Below the pieces are notes generated by a model, which saw only the letters and a list, made by a program, of their open reading frames with translations, did not search any database and was not told the DNA's origin. A DNA stretch of 36,338 nucleotides, from the NCBI GenBank assembly GCA_021802555.1, contig JAJZRU010000029.1, positions 1 through 36,338 of the forward strand, in the 5' to 3' direction. The translations under genes were made by a program, and so were the position numbers. Position 1 is the stretch's first letter. Each line of letters opens with the position of its first letter. Source of the DNA: Pseudomonadota bacterium (GTDB lineage: Bacteria > Pseudomonadota > Gammaproteobacteria > Burkholderiales > Thiobacillaceae). This document shows positions 8,570-19,285 of this stretch, one piece after another.

Positions 8570-8639
8570 GGCTAACGTAGAAGTCACCGGCGCTGCGCGG
8601 CTTTATCGCGCAGCGTCCGTGTGGACTGCCGGGTTAGCC
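8570..8639 (-). repeat. attC recombination site B (70 bp)
   Basis: On the minus strand it opens with GGCTAAC (8639-8633, holding the stop of the membrane protein gene) and closes with GTTAGCC (8576-8570); the two ends are exact inverted repeats. The interior hairpin pairs GCGCTGCGCG with CGCGCAGCG. It is almost the same as site A, 3.5 kb away, in length and sequence. Confidence 0.85.
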
Positions 8640-9443
8640 CCATATGCGCCAAACACACGCGATGAGAATCAAACCGAAAAGCAGAATGGCAAACCACAGC
8701 GGAACGAAATTTTCTGTTGCGGTAAACGACTTGTACTTTTGAGGACGCTGCCCCTTTCCCAAAGCCGCCCATTCGGCAGAAAATATCTGTGCCGATAACG
8801 ATTCCTCTAACTTCAAAATAACCCGAAACTTTGCCGAATTGAGCTTCCCATAGTTATCAATCAGGTTTCGCCACGAGTTACACAGTAGAAGTCCAATCAT
8901 GCCAAAACCAGTCATGACGAGGAACGATATCAATGGTGACTTAACAGTTCCAAATTGTGCCAGTGCGCCAGCGATTGCTAACAAGCTACCGATTGCAGTG
9001 ATGAAGAAGGCGTTCATCCTTTGTCGCCTTTGGATCAACTGTTCTGACGAATCGACCATCATCTTGTACAGGGTCTCAGTATCCTTACCGTCCTTTTGAA
9101 AAAACGAATCGAACTCGTCGTTATGATGGTATATGGCATACAGTTTCTTGAGCTCATCGCTATTCATGCCATTCGGACTCAGCATAACCAGCGGTTTGTT
9201 TAGCTCCCGTGCTTGAGCTATCTCCCAAGCTGCATTCTCTGACTCCATGCATGCCGCCAAATCGAAGATGGCAACTGCTTCACTCTGTTTCATTCCTGTC
9301 AGAGCATGTGATTTCCACGCCTCACCATGAGAACTATCCAGCACGAGAGGCCGAAGAACTACATTGCCCTCAGTAGCAATGCTCTTCAATAGACAAAGAG
9401 CTTTGCCTCGCGCCGCGAATCTATGTATGAGGAATACTTGCAT
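8634..9443 (-). CDS. TIR-like domain fused to RipA/8xMP-like membrane domain
   Basis: A 269-residue protein. Residues 1-90 look like a TIR or TIR-like Rossmann domain. It has VFLIHRF at the start, AVAIFDLAA in mid-domain, and NAAWEIAQARELNKPLVML at the end, where Glu74 would be the candidate catalytic residue. Residues 135-269 carry three membrane helices (about 144-163, 170-190, 246-266) around a cytoplasmic segment. That segment contains QRRQRMNAFF, CNSWRNLIDNYGKLNSAKF and SAEWAALGKG, a pattern I recognise from the RipA-type octameric membrane protein (8xMP) family. The gene follows a ThsB-like TIR gene by 24 bases and shares its cassette. A plausible role is a membrane-bound effector or sensor that acts with the soluble TIR protein; this is inference. 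Confidence 0.75.
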   Translation of the reverse strand: MQVFLIHRFAARGKALCLLKSIATEGNVVLRPLVLDSSHGEAWKSHALTGMKQSEAVAIFDLAACMESENAAWEIAQARELNKPLVMLSPNGMNSDELKKLYAIYHHNDEFDSFFQKDGKDTETLYKMMVDSSEQLIQRRQRMNAFFITAIGSLLAIAGALAQFGTVKSPLISFLVMTGFGMIGLLLCNSWRNLIDNYGKLNSAKFRVILKLEESLSAQIFSAEWAALGKGQRPQKYKSFTATENFVPLWFAILLFGLILIACVWRIWG

Positions 9444-9467
9444 GTCTAGGTGGCCGGCAAATGGCGT

Positions 9468-9860
9468 CTAACGGCTTCCGCCGATTAACGATTTAAGGTT
9501 GGGCCATGTCCATTTGTAAACTTTGTCTCCTGATGCCGCCGACGTTGGCTTAGTGCAATTCTTATCGGCATAAGCAGCCAAAAGGAAGTATGGAGTTTTT
9601 GTGTCTTTGGCGATTGTGAGTTCCGCCGATACGCCGCTTGCTGTATGCGTCTTTTCGCCGCACAGAACAATCACAACATCGACATTTTCCATACGCCGCT
9701 TCACTTTCTCCTTCCAGTCGCCCGTAAGGTGCTCTTTCACAGATGCATCCTTAAATTCAAATGGGCTGTCTGGCAGATCGGCTTGTCCGGCAAGCATTTC
9801 TTTGGTGCCTTTGTCGTGGTCTACGTCAAAACTGATAAAGACTCTTTTCTTGGTTGCCAT
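9468..9860 (-). CDS. ThsB-like TIR protein (MTH538/DUF1863 TIR-like family)
   Basis: A 130-residue single-domain protein of the MTH538 TIR-like family, which includes ThsB of the Thoeris antiphage system. Seen: RVFISFDVDHDKG at the first strand, LPDSPFEFKDASVKE, GDWKEKVKRRM, VDVVIVLCGEKTHTASGVSAEL with Glu80, and TKTPYFLLAAYADK. In Thoeris, ThsB uses NAD+ to make a signal molecule that activates the ThsA effector. No ThsA (SIR2/SLOG or LOG-TM) is encoded here; instead the next gene is the TIR-like/8xMP-like membrane protein. A strong Shine-Dalgarno (AAGGAGG) precedes the ATG at 9858-9860. It is the attI-proximal gene of the array. The family call is strong; the enzymatic activity is inferred. 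Confidence 0.85.
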   Translation of the reverse strand: MATKKRVFISFDVDHDKGTKEMLAGQADLPDSPFEFKDASVKEHLTGDWKEKVKRRMENVDVVIVLCGEKTHTASGVSAELTIAKDTKTPYFLLAAYADKNCTKPTSAASGDKVYKWTWPNLKSLIGGSR

Positions 9861-9884
9861 TGCGACCTCCTTAAATTGACATGG

Positions 9885-9898
9885 GGCTAACGGCTAAC
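9885..9898 (-). repeat. Broken attC end: two tandem core sites
   Basis: GGCTAAC occurs twice in direct succession (9885-9891 and 9892-9898); on the minus strand these read as GTTAGCC, the same closing core as sites A and B. No matching opening core or hairpin is seen to the right, where the IS1111-type element begins eight bases later. It is best read as the closing end of an attC site interrupted by that insertion. Confidence 0.5.
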
Positions 9899-9990
9899 GA
9901 ATGAAATGGACTCCCCCGCCCCCGACGGCATCGTATGTGCCAGATTGAAGGGCGTGGTACCGATCAATCGAAAGAGAAGGAGAGTCCGTC

Positions 9991-10630
9991 ATGGATATTA
10001 CGACCGTAGGGATCGACCTGGCAAAGAACGTATTCAGTGTGCATGGCGTCGATGCGCATGGCAAGGTCGTGCTCAGGAAGACCGTCTCGCGCGGCAAGCT
10101 GCTCGAACTATTTGCCAACCTGCCGCCCGCCATTATCGGCATGGAAGCGTGCTCGGGCGCCCATCACTGGGCCCGGCAACTGCGTTCACTGGGGCACGAC
10201 GCCCGCATCATCGCCCCGCGCTTCGTCATTCCTTACCGCAAAAGTGGCAAGAATGACGGCAACGACGCCGAAGCCATCTGCGAAGCCGTCAGCCGTCCCG
10301 CCATGCGCTTCGTCCCCGTCAAATCCGTCGAACAGCAAGCCGTCCTCAACCAGCAGATCCTCGCCTACGACCGCGAGATCGAGCACCTGGCGCGCCACAG
10401 CGAAGGGCGACAATTATCTGCGCATGTTGCTGATTCATGGCACCCGCGCCGTCCTCGCCACAATCAAGGACAAGGAGGATCGCACCAGCTGCTGGCTGCG
10501 CGAACTGATTGCACGGCGCGGCTACAAACGCGCGGCAGTCGCGCTGGCGGCGAAGAACGCCCGCATCGTCTGGGCAATGCTGGTACGAGGCGAGGCCTAC
10601 CGAATCACGCCGGCTGGCCAGCCAGCCTGA
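9991..10630 (+). pseudogene. IS110/IS1111 transposase, internally deleted
   Basis: The N-terminal RuvC-like DEDD domain is intact for about 110 residues: VGIDLAKNVFSVHG with the first Asp, IIGMEACSGAHHWAR with Glu, and KNDGNDAEAICEA with the last Asp pair. After EQQAVL the frame jumps to NQQILAYDREIEHLARH, so a middle segment is missing in frame. A second deletion at about 10405 switches frame, and the C-terminal GDNYLRMLLIHGTRAVL to VRGEAYRITPAGQPA part is read in the next frame and ends at 10630. The C-terminal region with the catalytic Ser is gone. The product cannot be active; a full-length copy elsewhere could still act on the ends. Confidence 0.88.
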
Positions 10631-10899
10631 CCACAGGCGGCAACATGATCAACCCAAAGCAGACTGAGCCGTCTGCCTGGCATAAGGAGCAAACCCGCCG
10701 AATCACTGCACAGGCAATGGATGACGAGGGGTCAGACCGGGGTGCAAAAGTCTGTTTAGTTCCATGGCCACAAAGGCCGACTAACGAATGAGACCCGCAC
10801 CCAAGCGCATTTCATCAAGGCCAGGGCAATGCCCGCAAACAGGCCGTATGTAGAGCCGCAGTCTTACACCGAATCAGCGTCCGGATGCTTTGCGTGATA
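10631..10899 (+). other. Non-coding right end of the IS, possible guide (seek/bridge) RNA region
   Basis: There is no gene in these 269 bases. IS1111-type elements are known to encode a guide RNA in the non-coding end downstream of the transposase. CTAACGAATGA at 10781-10791 is identical to the left flank of the element at 9894-9904, which includes the attC core CTAAC. CATTTCAT at about 10811-10818 is the reverse complement of ATGAAATG at 9901-9908. Such matches are what a target-guide would give, but no RNA structure could be computed, so this is a hypothesis. Confidence 0.35.
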
Positions 10900-10945
10900 G
10901 GGGGAGTCCATGTAGCCCCAAAGCAAATGCGTTACGGTCGCGGCC

Positions 10946-13504
<2,559 letters not shown>

Positions 13505-13698
13505 GGAGGTATCGAACTCCTTGTGGGCGGGAGGTGGGGCGCCCCCTTCCCTGCTCCCCCAGGCAGGGAAAAGAAGCGCGATGCATGTTCTATGCGGCTT
13601 TTAAACATATCATCGATCATGGGCCTGCGGCCAAATGCCGCGCCTTTGCACCCATTGCGTGCCCTGCTGTCTGTATGTCTTTGCGAGGAGCCTCAACC
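13505..13698. promoter_or_regulatory. Divergent promoter region between P-type ATPase and xfp
   Basis: These 194 bases lie between two divergent starts. An AT-richer core (about 13596-13622, with TTTTAAACATATCATCG) is the likely promoter area. GAGGAG before the xfp ATG and AAGGAG before the ATPase ATG are the ribosome binding sites. No known operator could be assigned. Confidence 0.4.
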
Positions 13699-16065
13699 AT
13701 GAGCGTAGGACCCCTGAGCCGGAACGAACTCGAAGCACTGCATGCCTGGTGGCGCGCCGCCAACTACCTCTCCGTGGGGCAGATCTACCTCATGGACAAT
13801 CCGCTGCTCAAGGCGCCGCTCGCGCCCGAGCACGTGAAGCCGCGCCTGCTGGGCCACTGGGGCACGACGCCGGGGCTCAATTTCCTGTACGCCCACATGA
13901 ACCGCGCCATCTGCCGGCGCGACCTCAATGCCATCTTCATCACCGGCCCCGGCCACGGCGGCCCGGCCCTGGTGGCGAGCGCCTGGCTGGACGGCACCTA
14001 CAGCGAGATTTATCCCGAAGTGTCGCGCGACGAGGAAGGCATGCAGCGGTTGTTCCGCCAGTTCTCCTTTCCTGGCGGCATCCCCAGCCACGTCGCGCCG
14101 GAAACGCCCGGCTCCATCCACGAGGGCGGCGAGCTGGGCTATGCGCTGTCGCACGCCTATGGCGCGGTGCTGGACAATCCCGACCTGCTGGCGCTGTGCG
14201 TGGTAGGTGACGGCGAGGCGGAAACGGGGCCGCTGGCGACCTCGTGGCATTCCAACAAATTTCTCAACCCGAGAACCGACGGCGCGGTGCTGCCGGTGCT
14301 GCACCTGAACGGCTACAAGATCGCCAACCCGACGGTGCTGGCGCGCATCGGCCGCGACGAGCTGAGCGCGCTGCTCACCGGCTATGGCTACGCGCCGCAT
14401 TTCGTCGAGGGCGAGGAGCCCATGGCCATGCACCAGGCCATGGCCGCGACGCTGGACCAGGCGCTGGATGAGATTCGCGCCATCCAGAGCGCGGCGCGCG
14501 AGCAAGGTGTTACGCAACGCCCGCGCTGGCCCATGATCGTGCTGGTCACGCCCAAAGGCTGGACCGGCCCCAAGGAGGTGGACGGCAAGAAGACCGAAGG
14601 CTCCTGGCGCTCGCATCAGGTGCCCATGGCCCAGATGCGCGAGCGCCCCGAGCATTTGCGCCAGCTGCAGGAATGGATGCAAAGCTACCGTCCGCAAGAG
14701 CTGTTCAACGAAGATGGCAGCCCCAAGGCGGAGATCGCCGCCCTCGCGCCCGTCGGACAACAGCGCATGTCGGCCAACCCCCACGCCAACGGCGGCGAAC
14801 TGCTGCATCCGCTGCGCCTGCCGGATTTCCGCGCATACGCCGTAGCGGTGGAAAAACCGGGAGTGGGCTCGGCCGAATCCACTCGCGTGCTGGGCGCCTA
14901 TCTGCGCGACGTCATGAGCATGAACCGCGCGGCGCGCAATTTCCGCGTCTTCGGCCCGGACGAGACCGCCTCCAACCGCCTGGGCGCGTTGTTCGAAACC
15001 ACCGGCCGCGCCTGGGATGCCGAGGCGCGGCCCGACGACGACGCCGACCTGACGCCGGACGGGCGCGTCATGGAAATTCTCTCCGAACACACCTGCCAGG
15101 GCTGGCTGGAAGGCTATCTGCTGACCGGGCGGCACGGATTCTTTTCCTGCTACGAGGCCTTCATCCACATCGTCGATTCGATGTTCAACCAGCATGCCAA
15201 GTGGCTCAAGGTGACGCGCGGCATCCCGTGGCGGCGGCCCATCGCCTCGCTCAACTATCTGCTCACCTCGCACGTCTGGCGCCAGGACCACAACGGCTTT
15301 TCGCACCAGGATCCGGGCTTCATCGACCATGTGGTGAACAAGAAGGCGGACATCATCCGCGTCTACCTGCCGCCCGATGCCAACACGCTTTTGTCAGTGG
15401 CCGACCATTGCCTGAAAAGCCGCCACTACATCAATGTCATCGTCGCCGGCAAGCAGCCGCAGTTGCAGTATCTCGACATGGACGCGGCGGTGAAGCACTG
15501 CAGCGCGGGGCTGGGCATCTGGGAATGGGCCGGCAACGACCGGGGCGGCGAGCCCGACGTGGTCATGGCCTGTGCCGGCGACGTGCCCACCCTGGAAACC
15601 CTGGCGGCCGTGGACCTCCTGCGGCGGCTGGCGCCGCAACTGAAAGTGCGCGTGGTGAACGTAGTCGATCTGATGGCCTTGCAGCCCAAGAGCGAACATC
15701 CGCATGGGCTGGACGACCGAGATTTCGACGCCCTCTTCACCACCGGCAAGCCCATCATCTTCGCCTATCACGGCTACCCTTGGCTGATCCACCGCCTCAC
15801 CTACCGGCGCACCAACCACAAGAACCTGCACGTGCGCGGCTACAAGGAGGAAGGCACCACCACCACCCCTTTCGACATGGCGGTGCTGAACGAACTGGAT
15901 CGCTTCCACCTGGTGATGGACGTAGTGGACCGCGTGCCCGGCCTGGCCGCAGCGGCCCCGCACATCAAACAGCGGCTGCACGAAAAGCTGGTCGACCACG
16001 CGGAATACATCCGCCGTTACGGCGAGGACATGCCGGAAATCCTCGGCTGGCGTTGGCCAGGCTAG
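13699..16065 (+). CDS. xfp: Xylulose 5-phosphate / fructose 6-phosphate phosphoketolase
   Basis: A 788-residue thiamine diphosphate enzyme that splits xylulose 5-phosphate (and often fructose 6-phosphate) with phosphate to acetyl phosphate plus glyceraldehyde 3-phosphate (or erythrose 4-phosphate). Family motifs are present in order: [70 protein letters not shown] (cofactor site), then [12 protein letters not shown]-type and [12 protein letters not shown] in the second half, and the [22 protein letters not shown] block near the end. The length matches the family. I chose the ATG at 13699 (GAGGAG eight bases upstream) over earlier in-frame starts. Its product is the substrate of AckA, giving ATP without the lower glycolysis. 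A 6-bp hairpin (16081-16096) follows but lacks a T run. Confidence 0.95.
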   Translation: MSVGPLSRNELEALHAWWRAANYLSVGQIYLMDNPLLKAPLAPEHVKPRLLGHWGTTPGLNFLYAHMNRAICRRDLNAIFITGPGHGGPALVASAWLDGTYSEIYPEVSRDEEGMQRLFRQFSFPGGIPSHVAPETPGSIHEGGELGYALSHAYGAVLDNPDLLALCVVGDGEAETGPLATSWHSNKFLNPRTDGAVLPVLHLNGYKIANPTVLARIGRDELSALLTGYGYAPHFVEGEEPMAMHQAMAATLDQALDEIRAIQSAAREQGVTQRPRWPMIVLVTPKGWTGPKEVDGKKTEGSWRSHQVPMAQMRERPEHLRQLQEWMQSYRPQELFNEDGSPKAEIAALAPVGQQRMSANPHANGGELLHPLRLPDFRAYAVAVEKPGVGSAESTRVLGAYLRDVMSMNRAARNFRVFGPDETASNRLGALFETTGRAWDAEARPDDDADLTPDGRVMEILSEHTCQGWLEGYLLTGRHGFFSCYEAFIHIVDSMFNQHAKWLKVTRGIPWRRPIASLNYLLTSHVWRQDHNGFSHQDPGFIDHVVNKKADIIRVYLPPDANTLLSVADHCLKSRHYINVIVAGKQPQLQYLDMDAAVKHCSAGLGIWEWAGNDRGGEPDVVMACAGDVPTLETLAAVDLLRRLAPQLKVRVVNVVDLMALQPKSEHPHGLDDRDFDALFTTGKPIIFAYHGYPWLIHRLTYRRTNHKNLHVRGYKEEGTTTTPFDMAVLNELDRFHLVMDVVDRVPGLAAAAPHIKQRLHEKLVDHAEYIRRYGEDMPEILGWRWPG

Positions 16066-16323
16066 CGGCGGGATCAATGGCGGCCCAAGTGGGCCGACAG
16101 GACAGCGCTTGCGTCAGGCCGCAGCGGGACCCAACCCGGGCGCGCTTTTCTCCCTGCCCTGACGAAAAATGCCGCCGCGCCTATCAAGTTTTATCTGCTT
16201 GCGCCGTAATTAAGATATATCAAGCTTTTTATACACATAATATTCACATCCAGGCCGCCCCACTCTCGCAAGCCCAGCACTGCATGGCCGGCCGCTTCCA
16301 TTTCACCGCACCCGCTCCGACAC
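16066..16323 (+). other. Intergenic region upstream of the chemoreceptor
   Basis: 258 bases without a gene. A CGGCCC/GGGCCG hairpin lies at 16081-16096. The stretch 16195-16255 is clearly AT-rich (AATTAAGATATATCAAG, TTTTTATACACATAATATTC) and is the likely promoter area for the chemoreceptor gene. No clear sigma-28 or sigma-54 site was found. Confidence 0.4.
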
Positions 16324-17574
16324 ATGAACCACGCTCTCTTGCACACTCTGGCGCAGATCTTGGACCCCCTGGACACCATGGAAATGGTCGCCGAAGCCGA
16401 TGCCCAGCTCGAAAACCGCATCGTCTACATGAACCCTACCGCCGAGGCGACCCTGGAGTTTTATCATCGCCAGATCAATCCGCTGCTGCGCGGGGCGGAT
16501 GTACGCACCGCGCTCAATCAACCCATACATCAATTTCACCGCGACCCCGAAAAAGTGCGCGACATTTTCCGTCGCATGATCGCCGAACCCGGCATGGTGC
16601 ACAAAACCCATCTGGATCTCGGTGAAGTTACTTTCGTGCTCAATTTCAGCGCCATACGCGACGAAGCGGGAGAGGTCGTCGCCTTTCATGCCTCCTGGCG
16701 GGACGATACCGCCAAGGTATTCTCCGAGCACGTCACCCAGTCCATGGCCGAACAAAGCAATCAGCTCGCCCACGATCTCAACCAGATACGCGGGCAGATG
16801 CAGAAAGCGATCAAATCGGTGGGCGGCTCGGTGCAGGATTTGAGCGGCGTCGTCGGCAGCAACCGCCAATCGGCCGAGCAATTGAAGCTCCAGGTGAACG
16901 CCATCGGCCAGATCGCCAAGATCATCCGCGAAATTGCCAACCAGACCAATCTTCTGGCCCTCAATGCCGCCATAGAAGCGGCCCGCGCCGGCGAATACGG
17001 CCGCGGCTTTGCGGTCGTGGCGGACGAGGTGCGCAGCCTCTCGAAGCGCGTCCAGGACGCAACCGAGCAGGTACAGAACAACATCGCCACCATCCAGGCG
17101 ACCGCCGATTCCATAGACCAAACCAGTGCCCAGGCAACCGAAAAGGCGGAAAACGCGCTTGCCGAATTGGGCGGCATCGAAAAGCATTCCACGAAACTGG
17201 GGCGTTTCGCCATCGAGACCACCATCGTGTCGGCGCGCAGCAGCCACGAAGTCTTCGTGTCACAGTTGACTCATCAGTTGACGGAAACCATTCCGAGTAT
17301 GGCATCGGCGGAGATCCCCGATCACCACTCCTGCGCCTTCGGGCGCTGGTACGACGGCATCGGCAAGCAAACGCTGGGCAGCCTGCCAGAATTCCGCGCT
17401 ATCGAAGCCGTACACGCCCGGCTGCACGCCCAGGGCAAGACCATGCTCGCCGCGCTGCGCGAGGGTGACAGAAAAGCGGCCCGGCAATTGGCGCAGACCC
17501 TGGAAGAAGCCGCCGAGGATACTTTCGCCAGCCTCGACCGCCTTTACGCGGCAGCCAGCCGCCAAGCCCAATGA
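16324..17574 (+). CDS. Soluble chemoreceptor with PAS, MCP signalling and CZB zinc domains
   Basis: A 416-residue protein without membrane segments, so a cytoplasmic receptor. Residues about 15-130 form a PAS-like sensor domain ([19 protein letters not shown] at its start, [26 protein letters not shown] at its end). Residues about 135-295 form the coiled-coil signalling domain, with the CheA/CheW hairpin tip [37 protein letters not shown] well conserved. Residues about 305-370 are a CZB domain with [15 protein letters not shown] and the later [11 protein letters not shown] His residues, which bind zinc. CZB receptors sense zinc or hypochlorous acid in studied cases. There is no HAMP and no obvious methyl-acceptor check was made. 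No chemotaxis genes lie nearby; it precedes a GGDEF gene by 95 bases, on the same strand. Confidence 0.92.
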   Translation: MNHALLHTLAQILDPLDTMEMVAEADAQLENRIVYMNPTAEATLEFYHRQINPLLRGADVRTALNQPIHQFHRDPEKVRDIFRRMIAEPGMVHKTHLDLGEVTFVLNFSAIRDEAGEVVAFHASWRDDTAKVFSEHVTQSMAEQSNQLAHDLNQIRGQMQKAIKSVGGSVQDLSGVVGSNRQSAEQLKLQVNAIGQIAKIIREIANQTNLLALNAAIEAARAGEYGRGFAVVADEVRSLSKRVQDATEQVQNNIATIQATADSIDQTSAQATEKAENALAELGGIEKHSTKLGRFAIETTIVSARSSHEVFVSQLTHQLTETIPSMASAEIPDHHSCAFGRWYDGIGKQTLGSLPEFRAIEAVHARLHAQGKTMLAALREGDRKAARQLAQTLEEAAEDTFASLDRLYAAASRQAQ

Positions 17575-17669
17575 GCCGGCCTCCCGGATGACGGCGAAGC
17601 ATACCTGTGCGACGATAACCCTGTGCATGCCGGGCGACGCTGCGCCTGGCTGGACCTTTCCGGAGCGGG

Positions 17670-18839
17670 ATGCTCAAGCGCCTTTTCTCCAAAGCCATGC
17701 TTAGGACGCTCAACGCCCAACTGCGGCAGTTTTTCTTCCTTGGCCCGGGAGATTTGGCCGATCTTGTCTCCAGCCGCCATCACTCGCTGCTTTTTTCCCG
17801 CTACCGGGCGCGTTTCATCCTTTCGCGCGTGCGCATGATGGCGGCGATATTTGCCCTGCTCACGCCGCTTTGGATCTTCATCGATTTCGCCGTATTCCCC
17901 TCCCATCTGGCGATGCCCCTGGCCACGGCTCGCCTGCTCACCAGCACCGCCTTCGCTCTGCTGGCCATCTATTGCCGCTGTACCCCCAGCATGGGCCATG
18001 GCCGTGCGGCGGTGGCCTTGATACTGTCCATCCCAACGGCGTTTTTCGTGTTCAGCCGCATCCTGTTGGCAGGCGCGCACCTGAATGCGATAGGCACCGC
18101 CATGTCGGCAGGCTATGCTTTTTTGCCTTTCGTCCTGCTCGCCACCCTGGCCCTGTTTCCTCTCGTGGCTTTGGAAACGCTGATGTTCAGCCTTCCCATG
18201 CTGTCGATATTCCTGATTTCCGACAGCATACGCAGCCAAAGCCTACTCCCCGGCTTCAACGATCTCGCCGTATTCTGGCTGCTGCTGCTCATCGCCGTGG
18301 TCGTCAGCATGGCCTCCCTAAGCCAACTGCAGCTGATGAAAGGCCTGTTTCACCAATCCAGCCTCGACCCCCTGACGCATTTGTTCAACCGGCGCAGCGG
18401 CGAGCAATTCCTGCAGCTGCAAATGGCGCAGGCCAAGCGCCATGACTTCCCGCTGTCGATCGCCTTTCTCGATCTCGACGATTTCAAGCAGATTAACGAT
18501 CAATACGGCCATGAAGTCGGCGACAGGATGCTGCAGCACACCGCAGAGACCATGAAAGCGGCCTTGCGCGAAAGCGATGCCCTCATCCGCTGGGGCGGCG
18601 AGGAGTTCCTGGTCATCATGCCTTTCGCCACCGCCTGGCAGGCCGCCGCGCGCTTGGGAAAAATTGCCGACAGCCGGGTCATGCAGCGCCCCGACGGCAG
18701 GGCGCTGACCTGGAGCTCCGGCATCGCGCAATGGCCGTTGGATGCCGCCGCCAATTCCTGGCAGGAAATGGTCACGCTCGCCGACGCACGCATGTACCGG
18801 GCAAAGACTCAGGGCAAGGGACGGGTGGTGACCCAGTAA
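17670..18839 (+). CDS. Membrane diguanylate cyclase (GGDEF)
   Basis: A 389-residue protein. About six membrane helices lie between residues 50 and 215 and form an unassigned membrane sensor. The GGDEF domain covers about 225-385, with LTHLFNRRSGE at its start, FLDLDDFKQINDQYGHEVGDRML, the active site WGGEEF, and the inhibitory c-di-GMP site RESD five residues before it. It should make c-di-GMP from two GTP and be product-inhibited. The ATG is preceded by GGAG. It may be co-transcribed with the chemoreceptor (95 bases apart). Downstream lie convergent hydrogenase remnants. Confidence 0.93.
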   Translation: MLKRLFSKAMLRTLNAQLRQFFFLGPGDLADLVSSRHHSLLFSRYRARFILSRVRMMAAIFALLTPLWIFIDFAVFPSHLAMPLATARLLTSTAFALLAIYCRCTPSMGHGRAAVALILSIPTAFFVFSRILLAGAHLNAIGTAMSAGYAFLPFVLLATLALFPLVALETLMFSLPMLSIFLISDSIRSQSLLPGFNDLAVFWLLLLIAVVVSMASLSQLQLMKGLFHQSSLDPLTHLFNRRSGEQFLQLQMAQAKRHDFPLSIAFLDLDDFKQINDQYGHEVGDRMLQHTAETMKAALRESDALIRWGGEEFLVIMPFATAWQAAARLGKIADSRVMQRPDGRALTWSSGIAQWPLDAAANSWQEMVTLADARMYRAKTQGKGRVVTQ

Positions 18840-18884
18840 CACCTCCCCACGGAGGCCCGGCTTCGGTAAAGGGATCAGCGCACT

Positions 18885-19284
18885 TTATACCTGGATCAGC
18901 TCGTCGCCCGCGTCGTCCATGACATGCACGGCGCAGGCAATGCAGGGATCGAAGCTGTGGATGGTGCGCAGGATTTCCAGCGGCTGCTTGGTATCGATGA
19001 GCGCTTGGCCGCGCAGCGCCGCCTCATAGGGGCCGTCCTGGCCCAGACTGTCGCGCGGGCCGGCGTTCCAGGTGCTGGGCACCACGGCCTGGTAGTTGTC
19101 GATGGCGCCGTCCTTGATCACCACCCAATGGGCCAGCGCACCGCGCGGCGCCTCCGTGAAGCCGGCCCCTTTCGCTTGGCGCGGCCAGCCGGACTGCTCC
19201 CACTTGGCGGCGTTGAAGGTCTGCACGTCGCCACGGCCGATATTGGTCATCAACTGGTCGTACCAGCTCGGCACGGCGTCGGCG
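18885..19284 (-). pseudogene. hupL: [NiFe]-hydrogenase large subunit, C-terminal remnant
   Basis: About 125 residues match the C-terminus of the uptake hydrogenase large subunit: WYDQLMTNIGRGDV, EAPRGALAHWVVIKDG, YQAVVPSTWNAGPRD, GPYEAALRGQALID, LEILRTIHSFDPCIACAVH. DPCIACAVH is the C-terminal nickel ligand motif DPCxxCxxH, followed by 12 residues that the maturation protease would normally remove. The remaining roughly 450 N-terminal residues are absent. At about 19285 the sequence changes abruptly to the hypE remnant on the other strand. The fragment itself is well preserved, so the break seems recent relative to sequence decay. It cannot make a hydrogenase. Confidence 0.9.
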
Positions 19285-19285
19285 A

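Larger units (their letters stand above)
5046..9898 (-). mobile_element. Integron cassette array without integrase (CALIN)
   Basis: Three attC-like sites (5046-5115, 7183-7249, 8570-8639) and a broken end (9885-9898) bracket six genes, all on the minus strand. Each site lies directly after a gene, and the stop codon TAA is embedded in its first core site, as is usual for gene cassettes. Next genes start within about 50 bases of the site. The attC orientation puts the missing attI side at high coordinates, where a decayed IS1111-type element now sits. No integrase gene or attI is visible. The genes are visibly AT-richer than the neighbouring backbone. Contents, in order of transcription, are a two-gene TIR cassette, an ATPase cassette and a cassette with zinc ribbon, EcoRV-like endonuclease and methyltransferase. 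The array separates ackA from the P-type ATPase gene. Confidence 0.8.
9906..10911 (+). mobile_element. Decayed IS110-family element of the IS1111 subgroup
   Basis: A perfect 12-bp inverted repeat bounds the element: ATGGACTCCCCC at 9906-9917 and GGGGGAGTCCAT at 10900-10911. Subterminal inverted repeats are typical of the IS1111 subgroup, and the true ends should lie a few bases outside them. Between them is a DEDD-type transposase gene with two internal deletions, then about 270 bases of non-coding right end. It is about 1.0 kb instead of the usual 1.3-1.5 kb. It abuts attC core sites, and an IS1111 branch that inserts specifically into attC sites is known. No target duplication is seen, as expected for this family. 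Confidence 0.8.

Noticed and set aside
9466-9504. Short attC-like pair (GTCTAAC and GTTGGGC) at the end of the ThsB-like gene
   Set aside because: The two cores are perfect matches but the whole is only 39 bases, lies inside coding sequence and lacks a proper hairpin. Probably chance; the two TIR genes are treated as one cassette.
13693-15330. A 545-codon open frame opposite phosphoketolase
   Set aside because: It mirrors conserved phosphoketolase codons and has no recognisable family.
16081-16096. Terminator after phosphoketolase
   Set aside because: The hairpin is clear but there is no T run after it.
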